29,862 bases of DNA. It comes from a virus. The notes below the pieces were generated by a model that had not been told where the DNA came from, ran no database searches, and saw only the letters and a list, made by a program, of their open reading frames with translations. Location: positions 1-29,862 of the IMG/VR virus record IMGVR_UViG_3300028287_000021. One strand, given 5' to 3'. Position numbers and translations under genes: made by a program. Shown one piece after another: positions 1 through 6,423 of this stretch (position 1 is its first letter; every line of letters starts with the position of its first letter).

Positions 1-261
1 TTGGGGATTGCTATAGGTAAAGGGCTGATCGGAGTTATCAAAATAAGTTACATCTGCCTCCACCCATCTTGTATTACTATTATAATCATCGTTAAAAGAA
101 ACCGTTAAATAATCCCTTATTAACTCACCAATCTCTAAAGTTATATTAGAATGGGTATCTATTCTACTTTTGTTAATCTGATACTGCGGAGTGTCAGGTT
201 TGTTTGTTTGTAATATCCCCTCGTAAATATAAAGGGAAAGTTCTATTCTTTTTAATGCCAT
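1..261 (-). CDS. Tail structural protein, N-terminal fragment (cut by window edge)
   Basis: The ATG at 261 opens a frame that stays open to base 1, giving 87 visible residues beginning MALKRIELSLYIYEG, so the C-terminus lies outside the window. It starts 3 bases after the stop of the repeat-rich tail protein and continues the tail operon. There is no signal peptide or membrane segment; the composition (many T, N, D, Y and short beta-like stretches) suits a virion protein. I know similar N-termini from tail genes of flavobacterial phages, but no enzymatic domain is visible. Joining base 1 directly to base 29862 would end this frame after two further codons, so it does not simply read into the hub gene at the other end of the window. 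Confidence 0.7.
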   Translation of the reverse strand, partial: MALKRIELSLYIYEGILQTNKPDTPQYQINKSRIDTHSNITLEIGELIRDYLTVSFNDDYNSNTRWVEADVTYFDNSDQPFTYSNPQ

Positions 262-264
262 AAC

Positions 265-1740
265 TTATAATATTATTGATCCTGTTCCACTACCACCACT
301 TTTACAAGTGTATAGTTCTACTGATAAAACTATTCCTGTTGTGTCTATTTGTATTACATAAAACGGGCCTACTCCTACACCAACAGCAGAAGCTACATAA
401 CCTGCTAAAACTCCATAATACAAACCTCTTCCGTCAAAAGCTGTTCCGTTTCTACAAATTTTACTACCCATTAAGCCTGTAGTTGTAGTTGCTGTTGAGT
501 TTGTTAAAACTGATGTTGAATAAGTTGTATCACAAAAATCTCCGGGTGACTGTTTTCCTGTGCTAATATAAAATTCATTTAAACCACAATCGCCTACAGT
601 AGCAGGTTGGATTATAGTTTTTGGACAAGGACTAGGTAAATTGCTTCCTGCATTATTATATCCATCTGGTATTTCAATTGTAAAGTTCACTACCCTTGAG
701 GTGTCAGCATCTACAGGATCAAATCCTATAGGACTGAAGCTAACAATAGTTCCTTCTGCAGTTGATCCTTTATTAATTGATCCATTTTTAGCAATTGTTT
801 GACCTGTTAACCCTGCTTTTGTACAACTAAAATCTTCTAATACATTTTGTGCAGGTTGTGAAAATAATTTATCACAAGTAATTGTTGCTGATGCATTGGG
901 ATACCCTGCAGGTACTGTAATGCTAAATGTTAATGTAACACCTCTAGCACTTCCTGTAGTATTTGCTGTTGTAGAAGGGTAAGGCGTTTGTATTGTTCCC
1001 GTAGTTGTTGGAAGTGTTAAAGTACCATCAGCAGCAATACCCCCACCAGTTAAAGGAGAAGTATCACAATCGTAATTAGGTGCTCCCGCAGGTAAGCTAA
1101 TTGTAACAGATATTGGCTGTACTGCTTCACAAGTTGAGGGATAATTGGCATCCCTACCTATTGCATAAATAGTAACTGATCCTCCTAATGTATTAGAACT
1201 AATAATTAAATCAGATCCTGATATACTTGTAGTAACTAAAGTTGGATTAGAATTGCTTACAGCATATGTTGTTTCGTTGTTAAAATAGGTACTAAGATCA
1301 ATTGTTGTAGAATTACCACCTGTATCTAAAGCTACTGCAGATATTGATCCTGAAGTAGTAGGACCACCAGTACAAACAGTAGGCTCTACTACACTAGAGG
1401 AAGTACCGGGCTGTATAGCTGTTAATTCACAGTCTTTATAAACACTATCCGTATTACTAAATCCAGCTGGTATTCTTGTTCTTGCTGTTATTGTTCTTAC
1501 TGTATCTGTAGTTACTGTAGCATATTTATCATTAGCAAAACCTGAATCAGTACTTGTTAAAGATTCAAAATTACCAAACGCTGGGTTTGGGCTTGTTATT
1601 ATGCCTTGATTATCTACAGCAAAACCACTATTGTCAAGACCATTAGGAAAAGCAGTGGTGCAAGTAAACTCTGGAACTGGAACAGTTGGAGCCGTTAGGT
1701 TTAAATAAAATGGGCTTCGTACGTTTATTTTTGTGCTCAT
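265..1740 (-). CDS. Repeat-containing virion surface or tail protein
   Basis: 491 aa, low in charge and rich in T, S, G and N. Three divergent repeats of roughly 75-90 residues stand out at about 25-111, 223-297 and 304-379. Each starts with F/Y-x-C, contains a Gly-rich turn (LTGG, LTGQ), then a beta stretch ending IPAG(F/Y)xN, VPAGYPN or IPDGYNN, and closes with a Cys followed by a short tail ending in QP. A fourth, more Ig-like segment (about 122-215) sits between the first and second repeats. The C-terminal 100 residues differ and contain two Cys. The pattern suggests a beta-sandwich appendage exposed on the virion, perhaps a tail decoration or receptor-contact protein. It overlaps the preceding tail-completion gene by 4 bases (ATGA type). 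Exact role is unknown. Confidence 0.8.
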   Translation of the reverse strand: MSTKINVRSPFYLNLTAPTVPVPEFTCTTAFPNGLDNSGFAVDNQGIITSPNPAFGNFESLTSTDSGFANDKYATVTTDTVRTITARTRIPAGFSNTDSVYKDCELTAIQPGTSSSVVEPTVCTGGPTTSGSISAVALDTGGNSTTIDLSTYFNNETTYAVSNSNPTLVTTSISGSDLIISSNTLGGSVTIYAIGRDANYPSTCEAVQPISVTISLPAGAPNYDCDTSPLTGGGIAADGTLTLPTTTGTIQTPYPSTTANTTGSARGVTLTFSITVPAGYPNASATITCDKLFSQPAQNVLEDFSCTKAGLTGQTIAKNGSINKGSTAEGTIVSFSPIGFDPVDADTSRVVNFTIEIPDGYNNAGSNLPSPCPKTIIQPATVGDCGLNEFYISTGKQSPGDFCDTTYSTSVLTNSTATTTTGLMGSKICRNGTAFDGRGLYYGVLAGYVASAVGVGVGPFYVIQIDTTGIVLSVELYTCKSGGSGTGSIIL

Positions 1741-2282
1741 GTTTTATCTTGTTTTAATGTATATTCAAAAAAGCTTTCCACATCTAAGCCATAAGCTTTT
1801 TCCAGCTCAGCAGGTAATTTAGCGTACGCTTGTTCAAATGGTTTAGTAAAAAATAAACTAGGTTTAATTCCTTTATTCCATATAGACCTTGAAATTAAAT
1901 AAGCTGTAGATTGGTATGATAAAAATTTACCAGTCTTTTTATTTCTAAACTGAAACCTTTTTGACTCCACCCATTTTCTAATCCCATTACTTAACCCACC
2001 TTTTTTACCTTTACCTGATCCAAATTTTGCTAAAGTTCCATATCTGCCTATTTCGGGGTAAGTTGATGTTTTACCCTTCACACCTCTATCTTGGTAATAC
2101 CCATAATCCTCCATTTCAAATTCAACAAAGATACTATTAGGCATTTCCTTTACGGTACCTTTTAAGCTATTATAAAGATCACTTGTGTTGTTTTTACCTT
2201 GCTTGGTAAGTCTACTTCTGGATTGCTGTATTACAAATCTTTTAAAAGCTTCTAATGCTTTCTCTGTTTCTTTTAATCGCAT
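1737..2282 (-). CDS. Tail completion / HK97 gp10-like protein
   Basis: The chosen start is the ATG at 2282 (MRLKETEKALEAF), giving 181 aa; an ORF extension to 2327 would lie wholly inside the preceding gene. The start overlaps the upstream stop by 10 bases. The central segment has the DYGYYQDRGVKG motif followed by a Gly/Lys-rich loop and IRKWVESK, the pattern of phage tail-completion proteins of the HK97 gp10 type, in which a small alpha/beta protein sits at the head-tail or tail-terminus joint. Position between the chaperone/terminator genes and the tail surface protein supports a tail-assembly job. Family assignment is from motif resemblance only. Confidence 0.65.
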   Translation of the reverse strand: MRLKETEKALEAFKRFVIQQSRSRLTKQGKNNTSDLYNSLKGTVKEMPNSIFVEFEMEDYGYYQDRGVKGKTSTYPEIGRYGTLAKFGSGKGKKGGLSNGIRKWVESKRFQFRNKKTGKFLSYQSTAYLISRSIWNKGIKPSLFFTKPFEQAYAKLPAELEKAYGLDVESFFEYTLKQDKT

Positions 2283-2731
2283 ATAGTCATATCGTTTTGT
2301 ACTAATACATCTAATGTTGCCACCCATCCAGCTAACTTATTTTCAAATCTATCAACAAATGGTTCACAAGAAACTTCCCCTTCTACCTGATATAAATTGC
2401 TATAGAGATCGCCTCTTTGTAATTTATTTACTATTCTAGTAATTAAAGCTATCTGGGTGTTAAATACATCCTGCTCATTATCATTCCCTATAAATATATC
2501 CGTAGTTTGTTTTTTAGACATGTCAACTATATCCATTGCTAGAATGCTTATGTTATACCTTAATGTTTTAGTACCTACACTTGTGCTATTAACTATTATA
2601 TGTGCTAAAGGGAATATGCTTTGTTTACTAAGATCAATATCATCTAAAGAACCAAATGTAACTGTATTGACAAATGGCTCATCTATTAAAGATGACTTTA
2701 GTTGCTCTGTTAAATTATAGAATCCTTTCAT
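2273..2731 (-). CDS. Putative tail terminator-like protein
   Basis: 152 aa starting MKGFYNLTEQLKSSL, soluble, no membrane segment. The ATG overlaps, as ATGA, the stop of the frame-shifted extension of the upstream chaperone gene, so its translation is probably coupled to that frame. Size, alpha/beta composition and place right after the tail chaperone genes fit a tail terminator or minor tail protein (gpU-like role). I see no motif that proves this; another connector role is possible. Confidence 0.6.
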   Translation of the reverse strand: MKGFYNLTEQLKSSLIDEPFVNTVTFGSLDDIDLSKQSIFPLAHIIVNSTSVGTKTLRYNISILAMDIVDMSKKQTTDIFIGNDNEQDVFNTQIALITRIVNKLQRGDLYSNLYQVEGEVSCEPFVDRFENKLAGWVATLDVLVQNDMTICD

Positions 2732-2982
2732 TTATTTTTAATTAGCATTTTTTCTAATTCACTTTTTTCTTTTTCAAATGACAAATACATAAGACACTCA
2801 TTCACATTCATTTTGGTTATTTCATTGAATTTGGTAATATCTCCCTTACTAAGTCCATAGATTGATTGATACCAAGACCATTTTTCTCCAAAATTTCTTT
2901 CTGCTGAGTAGTCAAGTTGTTTTTCGCTTCCTTCTCTAAATAATTCAGGGTAGCTGTCAATAGTTCGCTGCTTAAATTGTAA
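2728..2982 (-). CDS. Tail assembly chaperone, -1 frameshift extension (GT-like)
   Basis: Shifting back one base on the T12 run at 2981-2992 opens a frame of 84 codons, beginning LQFKQRTIDSYPELF and ending KMLIKNK, closed by a TGA that shares ATGA with the next gene. The central part reads FGEKWSWYQSIYGLSKGDIT, then NECLMYLSFEKEK. A W-W-Y core followed by a hydrophobic CLxYLSF helix is what I expect of the second domain of tail assembly chaperones. The fused product would be about 247 aa (163 zero-frame residues plus 84). No good ATG opens the segment; only a 27-codon internal ORF starting MNVNECLMY exists. The long open frame where chance stops would be frequent in AT-rich DNA argues that it is translated. 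Confidence 0.7.
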   Translation of the reverse strand, partial: LQFKQRTIDSYPELFREGSEKQLDYSAERNFGEKWSWYQSIYGLSKGDITKFNEITKMNVNECLMYLSFEKEKSELEKMLIKNK

Positions 2983-3470
2983 AAAAAAAAAATGGAACCA
3001 AATACAACATCTAAAGGCATATGTTTCAGAACATCAGAATACTTTGTACCGTCATAATCCTCTATATTATATAAGTCCCCTCTGCTATTTTTTATTGGTC
3101 TATACAAAACGCTCATTGCTTTATGCATATTATCCCAATCACCAAAGTATGTATCCAGATCTATATATTCACCTAATGTCATGTTATCTAAATCAGGTAT
3201 AAAACCAAAATTGGTATCGCCTATTTTAAATTTATCTATTAGCTTAGTCTTCTTACTAAACACATGATTAAGTTTCTGTGTTATAGTTTGAACGCTTGAA
3301 TATTTAATTTTAGCAATATCTTTTAAATCTAGGTTGCAGAAGATCTCTATCATCTTTTGCATTAAAAAACTACTACCTTCGTTTTCCTTTGTGTTTAGTT
3401 TAATAAATCTTTGGTATTGATCCAAGTTTATTTCATCTAAGGATTCTGGAACTAATATCTCTATATTCAT
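2817..3470 (-). CDS. Tail assembly chaperone, zero-frame product (G-like)
   Basis: 217 aa from the ATG at 3470 (MNIEILVPESLDEIN); a longer ORF start at 3521 would run through the terminator hairpin upstream and is rejected. The acidic N-terminal domain followed by DQYQRFIKL and a helical region is typical of tail assembly chaperones of flavobacterial phages, which bind the tape measure during tail assembly. At residues 161-163 three Phe codons form a T12 run where a -1 shift leads to a second frame. After the run the zero frame continues with a plausible helical end (LLTATLNYLEKEAK and so on) and stops at TAA. Both products therefore share residues 1-163 and differ in the C-terminus. Confidence 0.75.
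   Translation of the reverse strand: MNIEILVPESLDEINLDQYQRFIKLNTKENEGSSFLMQKMIEIFCNLDLKDIAKIKYSSVQTITQKLNHVFSKKTKLIDKFKIGDTNFGFIPDLDNMTLGEYIDLDTYFGDWDNMHKAMSVLYRPIKNSRGDLYNIEDYDGTKYSDVLKHMPLDVVFGSIFFFYNLSSELLTATLNYLEKEAKNNLTTQQKEILEKNGLGINQSMDLVREILPNSMK
2981..2992 (-). promoter_or_regulatory. Slippery T12 run, candidate programmed -1 frameshift site
   Basis: On the coding strand ATT TTT TTT TTT TAC contains 12 consecutive T. Both P- and A-site tRNAs can re-pair after a -1 slip. The zero frame continues 54 codons to TAA at 2817; the -1 frame continues 84 codons to TGA at 2728. Location inside a tail chaperone gene matches the conserved place of frameshifts in tailed phages. Transcriptional slippage on the homopolymer would give the same products. 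Confidence 0.65.
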
Positions 3471-3502
3471 ATATCTATAATAAAAATAACCATTATATGT
3501 AT

Positions 3503-3531
3503 AAAAAGGAAAAGGCAGCATCCCTGCTACC
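3503..3531 (-). terminator. Rho-independent terminator before the tail chaperone gene
   Basis: On the minus strand a 7-bp stem GGTAGCA / TGCTGCC with a GGGA loop (3514-3531) is followed by TTTTCCTTTTT. It lies between the 77-aa gene and the chaperone gene and may end or attenuate the packaging transcript. Confidence 0.7.
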
Positions 3532-3565
3532 TAATTCCCCAACTACTCAAAATGAAATTTTAATA

Positions 3566-3799
3566 CTAATTAACTATATGGTGCTCATGTAAATATCTAT
3601 ATACTTTTTCTAAAGCTTTTTCTAGTTCTATAGAGTTTTGATTATATAATTCTTTACCTTTTATGTAATTATAATCTATGGATGCTATTAGCATAACTTT
3701 AGGAGGTTTTTTATGATTACCACTGCCCTGAGGTTTCTGAATAACTTTAATATTATTATCCCAGCATTGTTGTAATATTTTATGGTATTCTAAATCCAC
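3566..3799 (-). CDS. Conserved-looking small protein, function unknown
   Basis: 77 aa. The only usable start in frame is GTG at 3799, which lies inside the end of the preceding gene, so translation is probably coupled. The protein is soluble and basic in the middle (GNHKKPPK), then has a strand VMLIASIDYNYIKGKELY and a helical C-terminus. No motif I recognise. The gene is followed by a terminator at 3503-3531. Confidence 0.55.
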   Translation of the reverse strand: MDLEYHKILQQCWDNNIKVIQKPQGSGNHKKPPKVMLIASIDYNYIKGKELYNQNSIELEKALEKVYRYLHEHHIVN

Positions 3800-3936
3800 C
3801 CTAGATCATATCTTAAATATAATAAAAAATACAATGATGCATACATAAAAGTAAGGCTTAATGCATTAAATAAGATTCCTAGTGCTATATTTTTAAACGT
3901 AAATATTTGCTTTAGTATTTCTTTGTTTTGACTCAT
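3790..3936 (-). CDS. Small single-pass membrane protein
   Basis: 48 aa from the ATG at 3936 (MSQNKEILKQIF). A longer version to 3999 is open, but its extra residues run through a terminator hairpin (3957-3980), so the internal ATG is preferred. A hydrophobic segment from about residue 15 to 42 (NIALGILFNALSLTFMYASL) forms one or two membrane helices. It sits between the terminase and tail genes; function unknown. Confidence 0.5.
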   Translation of the reverse strand: MSQNKEILKQIFTFKNIALGILFNALSLTFMYASLYFLLYLRYDLGWI

Positions 3937-3956
3937 AATATAATTATTGGTTATAC

Positions 3957-3980
3957 AAAAAAGGGAGTTGCCTCCCCTTT
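3957..3980 (-). terminator. Rho-independent terminator after the 65-aa gene
   Basis: Minus-strand stem GGGAG / CTCCC with a GCAA tetraloop (3963-3976), extended by A-T pairs and followed by six T. It begins a few bases after the stop at 3986. Confidence 0.65.
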
Positions 3981-3985
3981 GTTTT

Positions 3986-4183
3986 TTAATTATCCCCATG
4001 GATGGAAATTAATTTAGTCTGCAAACTTATTAATTCTTTTATTCTGGTACTTGCTTGATCTGCTATAGTTACCGATCCGTAAACCATAGTGTCATCTTTT
4101 AATTCTTTAGTTGCATAAATTATTTGTGTTTGCGTGTAATCAAGTAACTCAAATAATTCTTTTTTTGTAATTGCATTTTCCAT
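3986..4183 (-). CDS. Small soluble protein, function unknown
   Basis: 65 aa (MENAITKKELFELLDYTQTQ), mostly helical, no Cys, no membrane segment. It is preceded by an 84-base non-coding stretch carrying the conserved AT-rich motif (4221-4238) and followed by a terminator, so it may form a short transcription unit of its own just after the large terminase gene. No family recognised. Confidence 0.6.
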   Translation of the reverse strand: MENAITKKELFELLDYTQTQIIYATKELKDDTMVYGSVTIADQASTRIKELISLQTKLISIHGDN

Positions 4184-4220
4184 TTTAATAATTGTTTTGT
4201 TGTTATTTTACAGTGCTAAT

Positions 4221-4238
4221 ATATAAACAAATTATTAA
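4221..4238 (-). promoter_or_regulatory. Conserved intergenic motif, copy A
   Basis: Plus-strand ATATAAACAAATTATTAA. It shares 15 of 18 positions with copies at 10324-10341 and 14331-14348. It lies 38 bases upstream of the start at 4183 in the gap after the terminase gene. Read on the minus strand it contains TTTGTTTATAT; a promoter or regulator-binding site is likely, but no exact TAnnTTTG box is present here. Confidence 0.4.
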
Positions 4239-4267
4239 CTAACTACATTTAAACAAAACTTTAACGT

Positions 4268-5440
4268 TTAATAAATATGGTATTCCCCTTTATGTGGATT
4301 CTCTAAGATAGAGCTTAATATATATCTAGCAGCATCAATGCAGTGATCACCACTAGTTGGATTTGGTTTCTGTAATGTATTACCTTGTTTGTCCTGCATC
4401 CAAATATAACCATTCAATTCTTTTATTAGATTTTTACTACGTTGCGTTACGTATATCCTATTTTGATTTATAAGGTTTATACCATACACTATCGAATCCC
4501 TACCTTTACTAACGGGATATATTAAATGTCCATAGCTTAATAATTCTGCTATTGACTTTGGTTCAGCACTATCCGCATAAATAATTTCCCTTACCTGATT
4601 GTTATTTAAAAATTGACTAATATCACTATTTAGCATTCCCTTTTTATTTAGTACCTCATCAAATATATAAGAATTGTTGTATTTATATAAAGCAACTAAA
4701 GTACTTGGATCTACGCTATAGCCAAAATCCATACCGTATCCTAATAATCTTGCTTCCATAGGTACATCATTGATTTCCATCCAGTCAGGAATACACGCAC
4801 CCTCTAAACTACCTTGCTCCCCTAATCCATAAACTTTCCACCAGTTAGACCAATATGTAGATGTCTTAGCTTTCTCCCTAGCTTTTTCTATTTCTTTTAC
4901 GATGGATTCAGGTAATGCATTATTGTCTTTATATGTTAGAGTAATATAGTCTGTATCAGGTTGCCCTATTAATTCTTTATCCACCCAAAATAAACTAGAT
5001 GGATTGTAATCCAACCATATAGATCCGCTAGTTCTTGTAGCTAATTGTGTGTAAGCATCAAATGGTACATTGTTGCACTCATTAATATATAGATCAGTCC
5101 TTCTTGCCCCTCTAAGTTTATCAGGTTGATCCGTGGAAAAAAACTCTATATAACTTCCGTTTGTAAAATTGTATTTTAAAGTACTTTTATTATACTGTGA
5201 ATCATTATATCTATTAAGACCGTTTAGGATGCTTAAGAAATCTTTTAAAGCACCTCTACGTAGATGCGGGACAGATTCAGATACTACACTAATCTCCCTG
5301 TCTTTATTTTTAATTGCATAATCAATTAATAAGCATAAGATAGATACAGTTTTAGAAGCTGACGTGCCTCCTTTAACTATTCTTACCCTGCTTTGTAAAT
5401 CTTTTAGCCTATGAAATGCTATAGTTTTTTTTACTCGCAT
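4268..5440 (-). CDS. terL: Terminase large subunit
   Basis: 390 aa. ATPase and nuclease of the DNA-packaging motor that cuts and pumps DNA into the prohead. Walker A-like GGTSASKT at 24-31, Walker B LYINE at 117-121 with the catalytic Glu at 121, and a coupling-type segment around 140-150. The RNase H-like nuclease domain shows GMDFGYSVDPS (Asp238), IIYADSAEPKS (Asp290) and DHCIDAARY (Asp365/369), the expected acidic triad. This is the PBSX/Terminase_3 type, at slightly less than usual length but with all motifs present. It follows the small terminase with a 30-base gap. Confidence 0.95.
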   Translation of the reverse strand: MRVKKTIAFHRLKDLQSRVRIVKGGTSASKTVSILCLLIDYAIKNKDREISVVSESVPHLRRGALKDFLSILNGLNRYNDSQYNKSTLKYNFTNGSYIEFFSTDQPDKLRGARRTDLYINECNNVPFDAYTQLATRTSGSIWLDYNPSSLFWVDKELIGQPDTDYITLTYKDNNALPESIVKEIEKAREKAKTSTYWSNWWKVYGLGEQGSLEGACIPDWMEINDVPMEARLLGYGMDFGYSVDPSTLVALYKYNNSYIFDEVLNKKGMLNSDISQFLNNNQVREIIYADSAEPKSIAELLSYGHLIYPVSKGRDSIVYGINLINQNRIYVTQRSKNLIKELNGYIWMQDKQGNTLQKPNPTSGDHCIDAARYILSSILENPHKGEYHIY

Positions 5441-5470
5441 ATAGGAAAAGGTATAGGGTTTTGGTTATCC

Positions 5471-5713
5471 CTAATCTTCCATAAACAACGGTAGATCCTC
5501 GTTGATAGTAATATCTTTAGTCTCTCTTGGTTTACCTGCATAATAATTATAAAAAAGTTGCACGTATTTAAAATCAGCATTTTTCAATCCTTTCTGTAAT
5601 GCCTCAAAGGCTAAAGGCTCTAATGGTGTTAGCTTTTCTATTAACTCTATTTCTTCTGCTTTGGATTTCCTTCCAGCAGTCTTATGACCTCCATTATTTT
5701 TTCTGCCATCCAT
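5471..5713 (-). CDS. Putative terminase small subunit
   Basis: 80 aa, starting MDGRKNNGGHKTAGRKSKAEE. A basic N-terminus is followed by a helical region with LTPLEPLAFEALQKGLKN and YVQLFYNYYAGKPRETKDI, a pattern I know from short terminase small subunits or packaging DNA-binding proteins of flavobacterial phages. Position directly upstream of the large terminase supports a role in recognising phage DNA. It is shorter than classical small terminases, so assignment rests mostly on context. The 55-base gap upstream holds AT-rich DNA with a TATAAT-like sequence and a looser copy of the intergenic motif. Confidence 0.7.
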   Translation of the reverse strand: MDGRKNNGGHKTAGRKSKAEEIELIEKLTPLEPLAFEALQKGLKNADFKYVQLFYNYYAGKPRETKDITINEDLPLFMED

Positions 5714-5768
5714 GATTAAAAAAGTTTATTAATAATTATACAATAGTATAAAAACAAATCTGTTAATA

Positions 5769-6203
5769 TTATGCGTACTTATTACACTCCTTCAACATTT
5801 CCTCTGCTAATATCAGCCTATCGGATAAATCTTTATTCATATCAACCAAATTAAGATTCTCTTCTTTGACTCTTAAGTACTTATCCATAAATACCTCGTT
5901 AGATTCATTAGCAAGATCCTGCTCATCTAAAAGAGTTTGTATTTTAGTTTTTAATCTTATATAATTTGATCTTAAACCTACATTTTGGCTTGACCAGTTA
6001 TCAAAATTCTGCAATCCCCATAAAACGGTAGTATGATCTTTGCCAACTGATTTACCTATTTGGGATAATGTGCTAAACGTATATTCCTTACATAGTTTAT
6101 AATATAAAGCTCTAGCCTCTACTATCTCCCTTTGTCTTCTTTTAGTATTAATATCTACTTTAGTACTTGATGTTACTAATTTCTCAATCGTTTCTATTTC
6201 CAT
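5769..6203 (-). CDS. Stand-alone DnaA domain IV-like DNA-binding protein
   Basis: 144 aa. Residues about 20-70 match the DNA-binding domain IV of the replication initiator DnaA: KRRQREIVEARALYYKLCKEYT, then LSQIGKSVGKDHTTVLWGLQNF with the signature DHTTV that contacts the DnaA box. The AAA+ ATPase domain of DnaA is absent; instead residues 85-144 look like a coiled coil rich in E, L and N. It may bind DnaA-box-like sites in host or phage DNA to direct replication, act as a regulator, or help packaging because it lies next to the terminase genes. It overlaps the preceding small gene by 20 bases. Domain identification is strong; role is inference. Confidence 0.8.
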   Translation of the reverse strand: MEIETIEKLVTSSTKVDINTKRRQREIVEARALYYKLCKEYTFSTLSQIGKSVGKDHTTVLWGLQNFDNWSSQNVGLRSNYIRLKTKIQTLLDEQDLANESNEVFMDKYLRVKEENLNLVDMNKDLSDRLILAEEMLKECNKYA

Positions 6204-6423
6204 CTTTTATTATTAATTTTATTTCTTTTAATGTTAAAAAATTACTTTCCTCTATTGCTTTAAGTATTCCTGCACAAGCTTCATACACCTCATCCTTTTC
6301 ATATATCTTTACAATTCTTTCCAGCTCATCCACAGAAACACCTTTGGAGATATCCAGTAAAGCTAATTTATAATATTCATCTATTAATTCTTTAACTAAG
6401 TGTTCCGGTGATGACATACTCAT
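6184..6423 (-). CDS. Small helical protein, function unknown
   Basis: 79 aa if started at 6423; a second ATG two codons later (MSSPEHLVKEL) is equally possible. The start overlaps the nuclease gene upstream by about 30 bases and its end overlaps the DnaA-like gene by 20, so the three are probably translated together. Predicted all-helical, acidic, with KIYEKDEVYEACAGILKAIEE in the middle. No domain recognised. Confidence 0.6.
   Translation of the reverse strand: MSMSSPEHLVKELIDEYYKLALLDISKGVSVDELERIVKIYEKDEVYEACAGILKAIEESNFLTLKEIKLIIKDGNRND

Noticed and set aside
5714-5768. TATAAT-like sequence before the small terminase gene as a sigma-70 promoter
   Set aside because: No -35 element at a suitable distance, and Bacteroidota do not use this consensus; only a one-mismatch TAnnTTTG box is present.
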